64,000 bases of DNA from assembly GCA_963969395.1 (NCBI GenBank), contig OZ017799.1, positions 10,356,501 through 10,420,500 on the forward strand, given 5' to 3'. The notes beneath the pieces are model-generated. The model was given only the letters and a program-made list of their open reading frames with translations, was not told the DNA's origin and ran no database searches. Source of the DNA: Pseudoscleropodium purum (Eukaryota > Streptophyta > Bryopsida > Hypnales > Brachytheciaceae). Positions 47,948 through 60,602 of this stretch are shown here, one piece after another (the first letter of the stretch is position 1; each line of letters opens with the position of its first letter). The position numbers and the translations under genes were made by a program.

Positions 47948-48620
47948 ATGTATCCCTTAAAGATTTTTTACTATATTTTCATCAAAAACTCTCTAGGATT
48001 TCCATTTATAATAAATGATCCAAATTTAGAAAAAGTGAAATTAGGTTGCCCCACACTATGCTCTTGACATTTGACACTACATACATATTTTGAGTTATTG
48101 TGTAGGAAGGCACTACTTCTAAATTAGGTTATATTGTAATTGGGACTTATAAACTTCTATGTATGTAAAGGCAAAAAAAATCTGGAAATATTTGTTGACT
48201 TTCAGGGCTCGTAAAGTAATTTTTTGATGTAAGGCAACCTAATTTCACTAGTTTGTGTAGATCATTTAGAAAAGGGCAACAAATTGGACAAAAAGGAAAT
48301 AGAAATTTATGGTTGTAGGTTTCAACATCCTATACTATTAAGGACTCTAGTTATAGACTTAAAAAAAGGCAAGTCCAATGGTTATGATGTCACTCTAGAA
48401 TTCAATTGACATCCTTTGCAACTTCATTTCTTTCAAAAATTATTACAAGTTTGGTGAAATAAATGATTTTTATGGGGTTTTCAGAGTTTAGTATCCCCAA
48501 CTACTGTACTTAATTTTCATCCCATTAATCAAAATGAATCATGCAAAGCTTCTTACATATATCCACATCTACAAAATCAATTTTAAATTTTTTTTCTTTT
48601 CTCTCTAAGAAACACTACAA
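47948..48620 (+). mobile_element. Decayed TTAA element, partial, with a MITE inside
   Basis: Starts with an A-end-like CCCTTAAAGATT ... TTCATCAAAAACTCTC and continues with recognisable A-half blocks (GCAAGTCCAATGGTTATGATG, then AATCAAAATGAATCATGCAAAG). The B end is lost or unrecognisable. A 216-bp foldback interrupts it. Confidence 0.5.
48034..48249. mobile_element. 216-bp MITE with 17-bp perfect inverted repeats
   Basis: AGTGAAATTAGGTTGCC at 48034-48050 and GGCAACCTAATTTCACT at 48233-48249 are exact reverse complements. It interrupts the older decayed element. The target duplication is unclear. Confidence 0.6.
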
Positions 48621-51600
48621 AAAAAAACCCAAAAAAAACAAGGGTATGGATATGCAAGAAATAGTTTCTACCATCAACATTATTAATGAAATATAGAATA
48701 CAAAGGACATACAAATTTTTATTTGAATATGTAACTCATTACCAAATAAATTTTCAAAGTATTCATAATTTTGCACTAATTGTTGTTCCATTAAAACAAA
48801 AGAGTCACTCATTTCAACTTTAAGCATTGTACCAATCTAACAGTTCTAGTGTCCAAGAGCATGACTAAGACCCTCCTTTTTTTGCCCACGAGTGCTCCAT
48901 AAGGTCATTTCTAAGTGCGTAGTGTGCATCTTCATTTTAGATAACTTTGGTTCCGCTCAATTTTGCAAGAGTCCTTTTCTATGAATAGTATGTTATTTTT
49001 CTTGTTTGATTTCCTGAAAGACCAAGGCTTTTTTGTTAATGAAAATATCATTACAATCAAAGTGATATAGGTGTAAGTGTCACTAAGTTACCTAAACCAC
49101 TACAATGTGTGTTGTAGTGCATATGGTTTGACATGTAGAAAGAGGATTGGAATACTTTAAGTCACTTTACATTTTGCACACCCTCATGATCAAACATTAC
49201 AATCTTTTAATCCATAAGTGATGTTATTTCTTCTTCTAAGTGACCTCTAACATATCTAGTTTGAGTTTGTAGAAGCTATTTTTTTTAATATGAAGAAGCT
49301 TATCAAGGTTTTAGCTTTTTATTATCCCTTAAAGGACATAGCAAGCCCCACGGGCATTTTGAAAGTCAATACCTAAATTTTAACATGGTTCTTGATTTTA
49401 AATCATTTTAAGCTTAACTATGAAAATGCCATGCAAACTTTTTCTATCGAATTTCTCTTGGTGTGAATTGAAGGAGTACATCAATTACACCATGATGTTT
49501 GTCACTACTATTTCCATTTTTCTCAAAAATTTCGTACTTTTCTAAACATTATTGTAATTTCTATGATTTTTACAAAAAAAAATTCTTTAAAAAATCATAT
49601 AAAAATGAATTTGATGTTTTTAATTATGAAAAAAATGAGATTAAATTGAAGACATATATTACTACACTGATAAATATCAGAATTTATGAATGTATATTTT
49701 AATGTAAAAATCTAATGAAGTTTGATAAGCTTGGACAAGTTTGACCAAGTTTTCTTTTTCTAAGTGATCTCTAAGATGTCTAAATCTTCATTAGTGGGAA
49801 GGTTCATTCTAAACCCTATCATGCAGCAACATGTGCTTTATAAATTTTTCCAACGAAAACTCATTCAATGAAATTAGTAATGAGATCATCGCTACCAGGT
49901 TTGTGTTTTTCTTTTCGAGAACTTTCAATTCAGTTCAATTTTTCCTTTCAAGAACTTTTAATTCAATTTAGCTTCAGCACTTCAGAGTATCCCATATAAT
50001 TCATGAAGGTGACTTCCGGCAACCAGTAACATTAGAAGGCGCTTGCTCCGCAGCAGTGGGAGGGAAAAATGGGTTTTGTCTCTTCATGTTTGGAGGCCAC
50101 GATCCGGCCTCCAAAAGGTCCTTCTTTTGGAGGCTGGCTAGGAGAGAGGTCATCCGTTTTGGAGGACGGGTGGGAATGCTCTAAGCAAAGAAAAAGAATA
50201 ATTCTGAGCATTTTCATGGGATGAGAGCAAACTTCCATGAATTGGGAAAGAGTTTTTGAGTTTTGAATGGTGGAATTGCTTTTGTGAAGTTTGATGATGA
50301 TTTCACATTTATGTGAGTACAGAAAAACTCAATACATTATAGGAATAGTTTTGATTTATTGTCAAACTGGAAACAATTGAAAAACTTAAGTTGAATGTTA
50401 AAAACAATCTTTTGGAAGTTGAAAACTTGCCTATCCCATTTTTCACAAGCCTCCCCCTAAAATTTAGCAAGGTCAACAATTTTGATTTTTACTTTGCAAC
50501 CATTGTTCACTTTCATGTCAAATTTCAAAAATTATTTTGTCTTTTATCCAGAGTTTGGTCAATTCTAGTGCAGGAAGAGTCTCCCCTATAAGTTTCAAGA
50601 TGGTAAAGCTTGACCAATGTGTTGTGTAATTATGGATTGTCACATATAACACATTGTACAAAAAAATTGTCAATTAAAGCATCAATCAAAATAAAAACAA
50701 GAGAATGTCGAAAACACCCTCTCAAGGAAATAATTACAAATCCTACTCACACATGCTAGTAAAATGTCTCTGAACTCTACCATGGGAGAATTCAAGAGTA
50801 TGCATGCATCTAAAAGAGAACCCAAAGCTTTATAAATGACCAAAACTCCATAACCACAAATCCTCACAATAAAAGAGTTCTTTCCAAAACACATTGACAA
50901 AGCTTGACTTACCAAGAATGTCAAGTGAAGGAAGTTTCTTTGCCTAAGTACCTCCAAACTCTAGTCAACCAAAACAAAGGATCAAATATACATAGATTTC
51001 TTAATGACTATAGATTCCTTAAAAACAAAACACAAGTTAGATAAATCACTATAGCCCATTAAACAATACATTGTGATGTGGTTTAGCTTCAAATGACATT
51101 TCATATGGCAAAGACCTCTAATGCATGATGCTTTTGGTTCCCACCATTATTGAAAGATGTTTTTCTTCTTAGAAACTCTAATACAACCTTGAAGATAATA
51201 GGGTTAGGTTAGAGAGCAACTTGATGGCATTCTAGATTATATACAACAATATGAAGATAAAAATTTAGCATTATGCTTTCTCTCTTTTATAATATCTTCT
51301 ATAGAAGTATTTAGTTTAGACTTTTACAACATGTAGTTGTGGATCATTTTTCTTATTTAATTCCTCTAATATAGTACTATAGTTAAGATCATCATAAATG
51401 TCGGATGAAATAATTGCATGATGTTTCTTTGGAACAAAGCATGATAGATTTTGTGACAAGAGTTGTGACACTTCACACTTAATACAGTAAATTCACAATA
51501 GCAAAGAGTTAGAATACTAGAGTTGGAGTTTGTTGCTTCTTATGCAAGTATTTTTACATCTCAATGCAATTCAAATAGTTCAAATTTGTTTGCACTAACC

Positions 51601-52369
51601 ACTAGCATTTGAGCATTGTTCCCATTATTAAATAGTCTTCAGTTTTGATGGATCTTGGTTGATGGTAAGAAGGCTAAATTCAAGATTTATTTTACATACA
51701 ATTTTTGAACACCTTCTAAATAAACTAGGAATTTTCAAAGTACTAAAAATAAATTTATCTACATTCACCCATATATTCTTGAGTATAGAAGGCTTACAAA
51801 TTTGGAAAGAATCTAGATAGGACAATTTTTCAAATAGGTTGCAATTAGGTGTAGTTACCTTGTGTGTGAAATAATTGATTTGATAAAACATTGTTAGGAA
51901 CATCCCTATTCATTTACACATTCGCTTTTTTTTAAAAGAAAAATTAAGAAACAATTAAGAAATAATCTTTTATTTATTTTTGAGGGAGAAGCAAAGAAAG
52001 AATTAAGGCTTTGATTGTAATTGTGGAGAGTTTTAGCAAGATTGGGAATTAAGGCAACTCCACCTCAAATTGACTTATATGGAATGTTGAATTTCATTCT
52101 TTAATGAAAAATGAAAAAGCATAATATCCAATATGGTAAGCAATAGAAGAATTACATTAAGGTGGAATTGGATATTCAATTTTAGGTAATGAATGTTTTG
52201 TTTTTTAATTGTACTAAACAAAGAAAACATTGAATCAATGATACACAAGCAAATATGAAAATGAAAAAAATGAAAAAAAATGAAATCCCTTATTTGATCA
52301 TTAGACAAGAAGGTAGGGTTTGATTAATCAGAACCCCTAATTTAAACCTTAACCGCATGGGTGTGAAAT
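48621..52369. other. AT-rich intergenic DNA
   Basis: No gene is supported. At 50050-50182 a GC-richer patch with GGAGGCC/GGCCTCC palindromes ends in the minus-strand motif AGAGCATTCCCACCCG (50182-50166), the third locus of that repeat. Otherwise low-complexity sequence. Confidence 0.45.
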
Positions 52370-53034
52370 GTGAATGCCATTGTAGATATTAGGATTTGGG
52401 GACTCCGATTCAGAAGATGCCATAGTCTCTATCCCCAATATTTAAAGGAAAGATATTTATATTTTGTTGGAGCAATGGACCCCAATTTGCCCCTCCAAAT
52501 TTCGACACATGTCTCCTTCTCATTGGGGCTCCCGAACTTCAGGGCATCCTGAATCAATTGCTAGTTCGCAACGAGGAGCGACAACCAGCAAACAAAACGG
52601 GGAGTCGGGGACCCTTTTCCCACCGCAGGACAGGGCCCGAGAATCTGCACGGCAGGGTTGCGCGGCTTTGCGCAAGAACCTCCGCAAAAGCTAGCATCGT
52701 CGCGATTCCCCCGTTCCTCGCATCACAAGCCCAGAGGCGCTGCTGCCTTGGCTCTCTCTTTGCCCGTAAGCTCAACTTACTGGCATGACTCATCACATCC
52801 CTCCGCAACCGTCACTCCTCGCCCCATGCAGATCCCCATAATAAACATTCGATTCCAACCCCCAAAACCCATCTCATTGCCGCAATTGTCCCATTCCTAT
52901 CTCTGTCTGTCCTTGTCAGTCTGGGAGTGTGCGCCGAGATTCCTCAGCAGTACGTACAGGAGCGAGCGCACTTGGAGTAGTAGTTAGTGGAGTGATTGGT
53001 TTCTGTGTGGAGGAGGAGTTTGGGAGTTGCAGCC
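52370..53034 (+). promoter_or_regulatory. Promoter and leader region of urate oxidase
   Basis: Composition switches to near-balanced at about 52480. No clear TATA box was found. Open frames on both strands (for example 52808-52554 minus) have no recognisable relatives and are treated as chance in GC-richer DNA. Confidence 0.35.
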
Positions 53035-53833
53035 ATGGACGGGCTCAATCTGCAGCACCAGCATGGGAAAGCTAAAGTGCGAGTAGCGCGGCTGTGGCGA
53101 GGTGCCCCGGGGCAGCAGCACCGGATTGTGGAGTGGAGCGTCTCCATTTCGATCTCCTCCCATGTGCTGCCAGCTTTCACTGACGGGGACAACTCCAAAA
53201 TTGTCGCCACGGACTCCATCAAGAATACGGTGCGTTTGTTGCTGAAAGTCTGGGAAAAAGGTCTCTTGAAATTTAGTTCGTGAAATGGAGGCTGCTGCTT
53301 GTGCTTGCTGATGCAAATTTGCAGCAAGTCCGCAGTAGCGTTGGGGAGATTTTAACCCCCGCCGGTGATTATCCTTCAGTTTTTGTAATTGTCCGGATTT
53401 GGACATAGCTACTTCGGGTTTTGCCTCTTTTTTTTACTCTGTAGTTTCAAGATTCAAATGGTTCTGTTCTTTTTTTGCAATCTGTTTGCACAACAGTCGA
53501 TTATTTGATTCTGCCGGATCCCTGCGCCATGGTTTGTACGTGGTATGGGTTCGATTTTACACGCTGTGCTCTGTTGGGTGGAGGTTGTTTACAAGTCTTT
53601 TTGAGTGCAGGTCTATGCCCTGGCCAAGGAATGCAAGGACGAGCTTTCAGCAGAAGATTTTGCAATTTTTGTGGGTCAGCACTTCGTCCGCACCTATCCC
53701 AAGGTAATGACAAGTCACTGCCTTATGATGTTTTCCTTGGTTTGCTTCTGCAGTGTAACAATTGTTTCTATTTCTCAGAACATGCTCGAGGATCTGCTTT
53801 GGAACTGTTCACGAAACAGAATCTGGGTTCCTT

Positions 53834-53871
<38 letters not shown>

Positions 53872-55625
53872 GTGGGTTGTCTTTTGAGCTCATGCGAAAC
53901 CAAGTCTTTAATTTTTATAAAATTTTCTAGTTCGATGTGATAGTTTTTCTACATAAATTTCGTGTTTTTTTTTCCAGTTTGAGTCTGCAGTGGAGATGGG
54001 TGCGTGGTTGTAACCACTAGAATATAAAGTTTGATGTGCCTTTGATTTGAAATCTACCTGCTCACTCTGTAGTGGGATTTAACAGTTGTACCTGGCACGT
54101 TCAGTTCGGGTCTCCATATGGAAACTTTTTAATTTCTTTGAACAGATTGTCACAGGCTCAAAAGTTTCAGTAATTGAGAAGCAATGGGAGCGAGTATCCG
54201 TGGCTGGCGTTGAGCACGATCATGGTAATGCTAAGATGTCAACAAGAGAAGTGAAACACTGTCGAACATTCTTTAGGAAGTTGTATTGAGGGTACCCTTC
54301 AAGTTTTCCAGTCTACTTTACTCTGTTTATGTTCCTTTGTTGTCCTCTGCATTTGTCGCCATCTCCAAATTTCACGCTCAGTGGATGTAGAATAGCTCTG
54401 AGTAGCAGTGTGAGAGAATGCTCGAGCGTAACGTGCTGTCATGATTACAGGTTTCAAGCTCGGCACTGGAAAGCACAATGTGGAAGTGATTGTCGATAGT
54501 GCCGGACGTGCGAAAGTAACGTCTGGACTCTCCGAATTTACCGTGCTTAAGACAACTCAGGTACTTCCATGGAAAATCTATTGAAAGACATAAATGTACA
54601 TTTGTTTTTGTCTTAACGAATCCTGATTATAATACAGAGTTCTTCACATAGTTGTTCTTCACAGGTCCTCTTTCCTTGGCACATACTCATATACGTAACT
54701 TGGAACCTCTTGCAGTCGGGATTCGATAACTTTGTTCGCGACAAGTACACTGTGTTGCCGGATACTAAAGAGCGGATGCTAGCCACAGTCATCAACGCTA
54801 ATTGGAGCTATTCTAGCAAGCCAGCGAACTTTCAGAAGCATTGGGAGGGAGTGAAAACAGTACTTCTGGACACTTTTTACGGTCCTGCCCACACTGGTGT
54901 GTTCAGTCCCTCCGTGCAGTTCACACTTTTCCAAATGGAGAAGAATGTACTTACGAGGTACTTGAATTCTTACTATCTTAATAAGAGTTTAGAAAGTCTG
55001 CTGCTGAATTCGAGTTGATGCAGATCACGTGTAACCTCTGCATAGGTGAGCAGTATCCTCGTGTGTGCTTATATCAGTAAACATGTATGTCCATCATTGA
55101 CAAGAATCTGATTGCAGATTTCCAGAGATTGAATCTGTGCATTTGAGCCTGCCAAACGTTCACTTCCTGCCTGTCAACTTACCTACTGTGGGCGTCAAGG
55201 TAATCCTGGAATCCTGCTTCCTTGCAGAAGCCTTCCTCATAGCAGTTGTGAAATTTTTTCAGCTGGTTTCCAAATTGGTGTTACGTATCAATTATTGAAT
55301 ACGCTCAATTAGTGGTTAAGTTTCTATGTTGGCATGGTTTTTTTGAGGGATACACCTGCATTGATAGCTTTGTGTTACCACCTCATTAAGATTGTAAGTA
55401 GGTTTGAAACCTTGGGAGTGCCTAAAATAAAATCCTGTGGAGAGGGACTGATTAGAGGGACTTGAAGATCTCATTGTGATATAACTTATGCTGATAACTT
55501 ATGGCGTGACTATTGGTTATCTTGTGCAGTTTGAGAATGATGTCTTCTTACCCACTGACGAACCCCACGGTTCGATTGAAGCCCGGCTCAGCAGGAAAGA
55601 CTTCAATCCTCCGTCCAAGTTATAA
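53035..55625 (+). CDS. UOX: Urate oxidase (uricase), peroxisomal
   Basis: Seven exons with consistent phases: 53035-53229, 53611-53703, 54146-54224, 54451-54560, 54716-54957, 55118-55199, 55530-55625 (TAA); 298 residues, the normal length. It oxidises urate to 5-hydroxyisourate with O2 in purine breakdown and ureide formation. Visible signatures: GKAKVRVARLWR near the N-terminus (catalytic Lys region), TDSIKNT (Thr of the charge-relay pair), FVRTYP, a HDHGFKLG motif across the exon 3/4 joint, SGFDNFVRDKYT and PDTKERMLAT, then DEPHGSIEARL with the active-site His near the end. The last three residues are SKL, a type 1 peroxisomal targeting signal. The start is the ATG directly before DGLNLQHQHGK; the upstream in-frame extension has no ATG. 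Confidence 0.96.
53834..53869 (+). repeat. (TG)n(AG)n microsatellite in uricase intron 2
   Basis: An uninterrupted TG run followed by an AG run, within the intron between exons 2 and 3. Confidence 0.9.
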
Positions 55626-58600
55626 ATTCGTCTCCAATAGTCAGGTATTCAATTGGTTTTATTCTTCTGCGTGATCCTAAATGTTGCACAAGTGTTGATA
55701 CTTGCTACCTTGGAAATACGTTTTCTGCGTCCCTACGTTCTTCTGTTTTCTATCATTTAGTGTTAAGGCCGGTTTTAGTTTGACACAGATTTCTCCTTGA
55801 TCTCTGCGTAATCTTGGACCTTTTGGGGTTTAGTTCTGTGGAAATTTTGTTGAGCTTTTATAGCCACTATCAAAGTGAACACATGTTTACCTTTCCATTT
55901 GTCTACACAACTTCTCCATTTGTCTACTGACCCAGATTCACTCTCGAGTGAATTTTTCTGGAAATCTTACTGATATACGATGTTTGCAATCAGTTTGCAG
56001 GCAAGAAAACGGCAACAACTGTATCTTAGGCCATCTGTGTTGGGCGTCCTGATCCGAACGGGTTTCCCTAGTCAGCAATCTATTGTCTAATAGTCTTGAT
56101 AGGGCATGTCCCTGTTTCTGTTTTTGTGCTTGTTTGCCCGGGTATGGCTAGAAAAGAATCTGCCTGGCGAAGGTAAGGTTTGAGGTGAAGGCTCTCAGGA
56201 CACCATTCTGGAGTTGTTCCGGCCACTTCCCTGTATATTGCACACCATGGATTGTTTTATCAAAGCATTTGATGCCAGTTTACTAAGTTATGTTTTTTCC
56301 ATGCCCAAGTCTTCTCGCAAATGCATACTCCCTGGCTCTATGCCGTCTTCTTTTTTCCCACAATCTGCTTTGCGTTTGCTATAATGGCCTCGTTTAGCTT
56401 ACTCTGGCTCTCACCTGAGCAGCACTGGAAACACTTCAGAAAGAATGACGTCCACTTATAGACCTGGTTAAACCGTGTTTAGCCCTCAAAAAACTACGGG
56501 CCATGACCACTTTTTCAAACTTCAAAGTTCCTCTCTTTGTATGCTGCCATTTTGCAACCATTTTGCAACCATTTTGCAACCATTTTGCAAGTAAGAATGT
56601 TCTCTCTTATGTGAATAGAACTTTTTGAATTTGTTTTTCAGAGATGTAAGCACATCTTCTATCAATCAATAAAATTTCAGATTTTTTTGTGAGTTTTTGA
56701 AATTACTATGAATTTTTGAATAAAAAGTGAAAAAAAAATTCATATCTAAAACAAAATATGCTTTAAATCTCTGAAAATATCTTCATAGGGGGGATATTAT
56801 AGTGAAAATACTATGGTGTAAAAACATTTACCATGTCATTCTAGAATTAAAATATTAGAATTCCATGGTAATAAGCTTGAAGTTCATATTGTAATAAAAT
56901 ATTTAAATTCGAGAAATTTTCAAATTAGAGTAGGAACTAGGCTTGATAAGATTCATTTTGTTAGAATTCAAATTTTAATAAAATCATCTTTAGGGCTAAA
57001 ATTGCAAATAAAAATAAAGGAGAGAAATTGCCAAAATACATTACATGGCAATATGTGGATTTATCATTCTTTTATGTAGGAAAGTCAAAAGATATTTCTC
57101 AAAGGAAAATATTACTCAAATTATCCAACACTTATAATTTCATACAACTCTTTCAGAAAAATGAAACAAAAAAATTCTCCATTTGTAAGGGAGGGATTCT
57201 ATTATGTGAGTTGAGAAGCGCAAGCATATGAACCTAGAAGACTATGCACCTATGTTATAAGTGTCTATATTATAGAAAACTTCTATGATCATATTGTAAC
57301 TATATTGTAAATATCTATATTATAGATGTTCATATAATAAGCACCTTCAATGGATGTAGGATATCTACTTATAGATATGCCCAAGGCTCACATGCTTGCA
57401 TTTTTATATTCACTTGCTAGCATCATTGATTTGTAAAGCCCCCTTGAAATGATCTAAATGTCACAAAACCTCTTCTAAGGTATTTGAGGTTAATCCTAAA
57501 AGGAAACAATCTTGGCACCTCTTTTACAATGGACTAGTGCATCATATATTATCCAAGTAGTGAGGTGTCACTATATTAATACTATTACATAAAGTTTGTT
57601 TTGCATAAATTAGTATTCCATATTATATAATAAAATCTTAAATAGTATGGGTTGTTTTAAATTAGTATGGTGCACTAATAGAATAAATTTGTGTAGCTTG
57701 TCCAATGTTGGTCATTTGCCAAGATGTTGAAAGTGTATTTTAGCTATAGGATTGTGAATGAAAAGTGAAAATAATTCCCAAATTCTACTTGAGTGATGAA
57801 GTTTTGTAGAAAGTATGCCCAAAAGATATATATTAAAAAGAAGTTGTAATAAACTTTCTATTGGCTTAAGCACGTCAATTCCTTCTTGGTTTTTTTGGAT
57901 AGAAAGTGTATCTTGGTCATAGGTTTGTATATAAGAATGAGGGAAAATGTTCCTTGTCTCTAGGGCTCTACCCTTGACTTTCCACCATTTGTTTTTAGTC
58001 CATTCTTGGAATAAACTCTAGGTTTAAGAAACAAATTTAAATGAAGGAAAATGTACCTAAACTTTCCAAACTTTATTCAAGTAGGGAAGTTTCCATAAAA
58101 GGTGTTAAAAGCTTCTATTCCAAGGGAAAATTTTCAATTAATCTTATATTGTCTTAAAACTTGCACAACTTTCTTGAATTGTTATTTAAGTTCTAGTAAT
58201 AGAAATAATTATAGTCTCAAATTTCATATTTTCAAAAATTATTATTTTTTATAGACCATAGAATCTAATAGATTGTTTCTATTTTTAAATATTTACTAAG
58301 TATTACTATTTTAAATAATCAATAGAGGCATATTGATTTATCCTTCATTTATAGTTCTTGGCTTCAATACCAATTTTAAAAACCCCATTTCACCATCCCA
58401 AATTGAGGCCTATTGTATATAATCCCAAAATTACTTTGAAGTACAACCTCATTAGAAGATATTTTGGACCTTTGGAAGCTTGTGAGTTATCGCAACTTGT
58501 GAACGCAAGGAACAAGTTCAGTGTTGCAGAATGACGTGGCTAAGACCTTGCCACATCATTGCCCCCATTTTTTTTCAACTTTTTTTGGCATTTGAAGAAT

Positions 58601-59001
58601 TTAATTTAAATTAATTTAATTTTTTTTAAATTCTGACAACCGGCCGTTTCCTCTGTTGTGGGGAACAGTTGCAGGGGAACAAGCCTGAAACAGGCTTCCG
58701 GAGCCCCTCAAAATCTTCTAATGAGATTCTAAATGATGAATAGAGTGCATTAGAGCAACAATTCAACTTCTTGATTCATCAAAAGTCAAACTTATAATGA
58801 ATTTGATAAAATTAAAATAAATAAGACTAATAAATAGATAGGTAGATTTGAAAAAAAAATGTACAAATTTAAAAGTTTGCAAACATTAATATTGTAATGC
58901 ATCAATCCTTTTGCATTTTGCACATTTTTTCATATATCTTTGTGTGAATATATATGTTTTAATATCAATTCCACTAGATTTGTTACAAGAAAGACAAACT
59001 C
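55626..59001. other. 3' flank of uricase, then AT-rich intergenic DNA
   Basis: Up to about 56480 the composition is still gene-like, with no further exon recognised. Four perfect 11-bp copies of CCATTTTGCAA lie at 56547-56590. From 56600 the sequence is AT-rich without a supported gene. Confidence 0.45.
58448..58725. mobile_element. 278-bp MITE-like element with terminal inverted repeats
   Basis: CTCATTAGAAGATATTTTGG at the left and AAAATCTTCTAATGAG at the right form inverted repeats, extending imperfectly to about 30 bp (GGAAGC / GCTTCC). The centre has GAACAGTTGCAGGGGAACAA. The target duplication was not resolved. Confidence 0.5.
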
Positions 59002-59923
59002 TTAACCCTTGAAGTTCCTTAACTATGTTTTTACTAGAAACGCTCTAAAATTGCAATTTCTAGTACAAGTAAAAAAGAAATTTAAAACATTTTTGAACAC
59101 ATTCAACCATAGGATCTTATAGTACGCTAATTTAAAAAATTTAGAAAAAATTTAAAAAATTTCTACCATGTAGATTGCAAGATATTAGCATTTGAATTAA
59201 CAAAAAACCTTTTTTTTGCCCCGTGAAAAATCAAGCAACTACACTTCACAAGGTCACATTTGTATGAAAAAATGTCCAAAATGGTGGTTCTTCTTCAGGT
59301 TCATTCTTCAAGGCAAGTTAATCACAAGTTTAAAAATTTTCAAATCATTTAGAATTGTACAACACATAGGAAAAAAATAGTAAGTAGAAAGAAGTAGAAA
59401 ATGAATCAAAATACCAAATTGTTAATAATTTAGTTATGGAATTGAAAAATGCCAACTCCAATGGATGCAATGTTGTAATAAATAATCTACATTCTATGAT
59501 TTTATTTTATTTCCAAAAACATTGAAAATTGAGTTCAATAAAGAACTTCAAAGTTTATCTTAGAATAGAGAATCCATAAGTTGCCTACAAACTAAAACTC
59601 TTCATAACTTTCATCTCATTGATCAAAATGGAATGATTCAAAACTTTTCATAGACATATAAATCTAGACAACCAATTTTAATTTTTAATTTTTGAAAAAA
59701 ATGAGTCATTTTTTTAATTTGCTCAAGCTACTAAAGTTGGGAAACAAACAACATTTTGCATCATAACTTCTCACTTGTATACTCAAATGAAATGAAATTT
59801 AGTTCTCATGGAAGACATTCCTCATCTACAACTTGTAAGAAAATTTCAACCTAAACAAGTCAAATCTCTACTCACATGCACCTACCCAAAAAAATTTTGT
59901 TGCCAAAAATGCAAAGGGGTTAA
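59002..59923 (+). mobile_element. TTAA-bounded element, copy 7
   Basis: A end TTAACCCTTGAAGTTCC at 59002, B end GCAAAGGGGTTAA ending 59923; 922 bp with TTAA at both borders. The A half is close to the other copies; the B third differs. Non-coding. Confidence 0.8.
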
Positions 59924-60544
59924 AGAAAAAAAAATTAATTTTACATGAATGAATGTATATTTGTATAAAACATTTGCTTGAAGCACTCAATTGTTCATCA
60001 TTCTAAATATAAATTTCTAATTGCGTAGGAATAAAAAAGATAAGATATCTACACTTACAATTGTCAACAATTGCAATTGAATATATTTATTAGCATTAAA
60101 TATAAATTATTTTTATTGGAGCAATGAAAAGAGGATCCTAATGCACTCTAGTATGCATTACTTGAAAACCATACAATTATATAATGTGTTTCCAAAGTAT
60201 TATATGGAGGTGTACCCCAAACCAACACTAAGATCTTATTGCCCTTCATATTGTGAAGGTGTACATTTGTATTTGGTTTCCTCCGTTGCTATTTAAGGGT
60301 ACCACCTTTTGTAAGTGTTTGAAGGAAGATTTTTTTCACCCTATTCATCTTTGCCTCTTGTGTAATCAATGTTTAGGTTTTTGTGATACTTTTTTATATC
60401 ATAATATCTAGTTTTTGTGACACTTTTTGTTCCACATATCTAAGTTTCTATGACACTTTTCAATTCAAATGTAGGTGACATTTTTTATTATGGGTGTATA
60501 TTTGTTATGGGGTGAAATACGGTATAAAGTTTCGTACGTTGTTT
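59924..60544. other. AT-rich intergenic DNA
   Basis: No gene is supported. TTTGTGACACTTTTT-type segments repeat three times at about 60370-60460. Confidence 0.4.
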
Positions 60545-60602
60545 ATACCCCGGACTTCATACCCGGACCTCATACCCGGACCTTATACCCGGACCTTATA
60601 CC
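60545..60602 (+). repeat. 13-bp minisatellite ATACCCGGACCTT
   Basis: Four contiguous copies (14, 13, 13 and 13 bp) plus the first bases of a fifth, starting at the AT/GC composition border upstream of the F-box gene. Confidence 0.9.

Noticed and set aside
52554..52808. 84-codon minus-strand frame before uricase
   Set aside because: No family resemblance; it overlaps the likely uricase promoter and plus-strand frames of equal quality.
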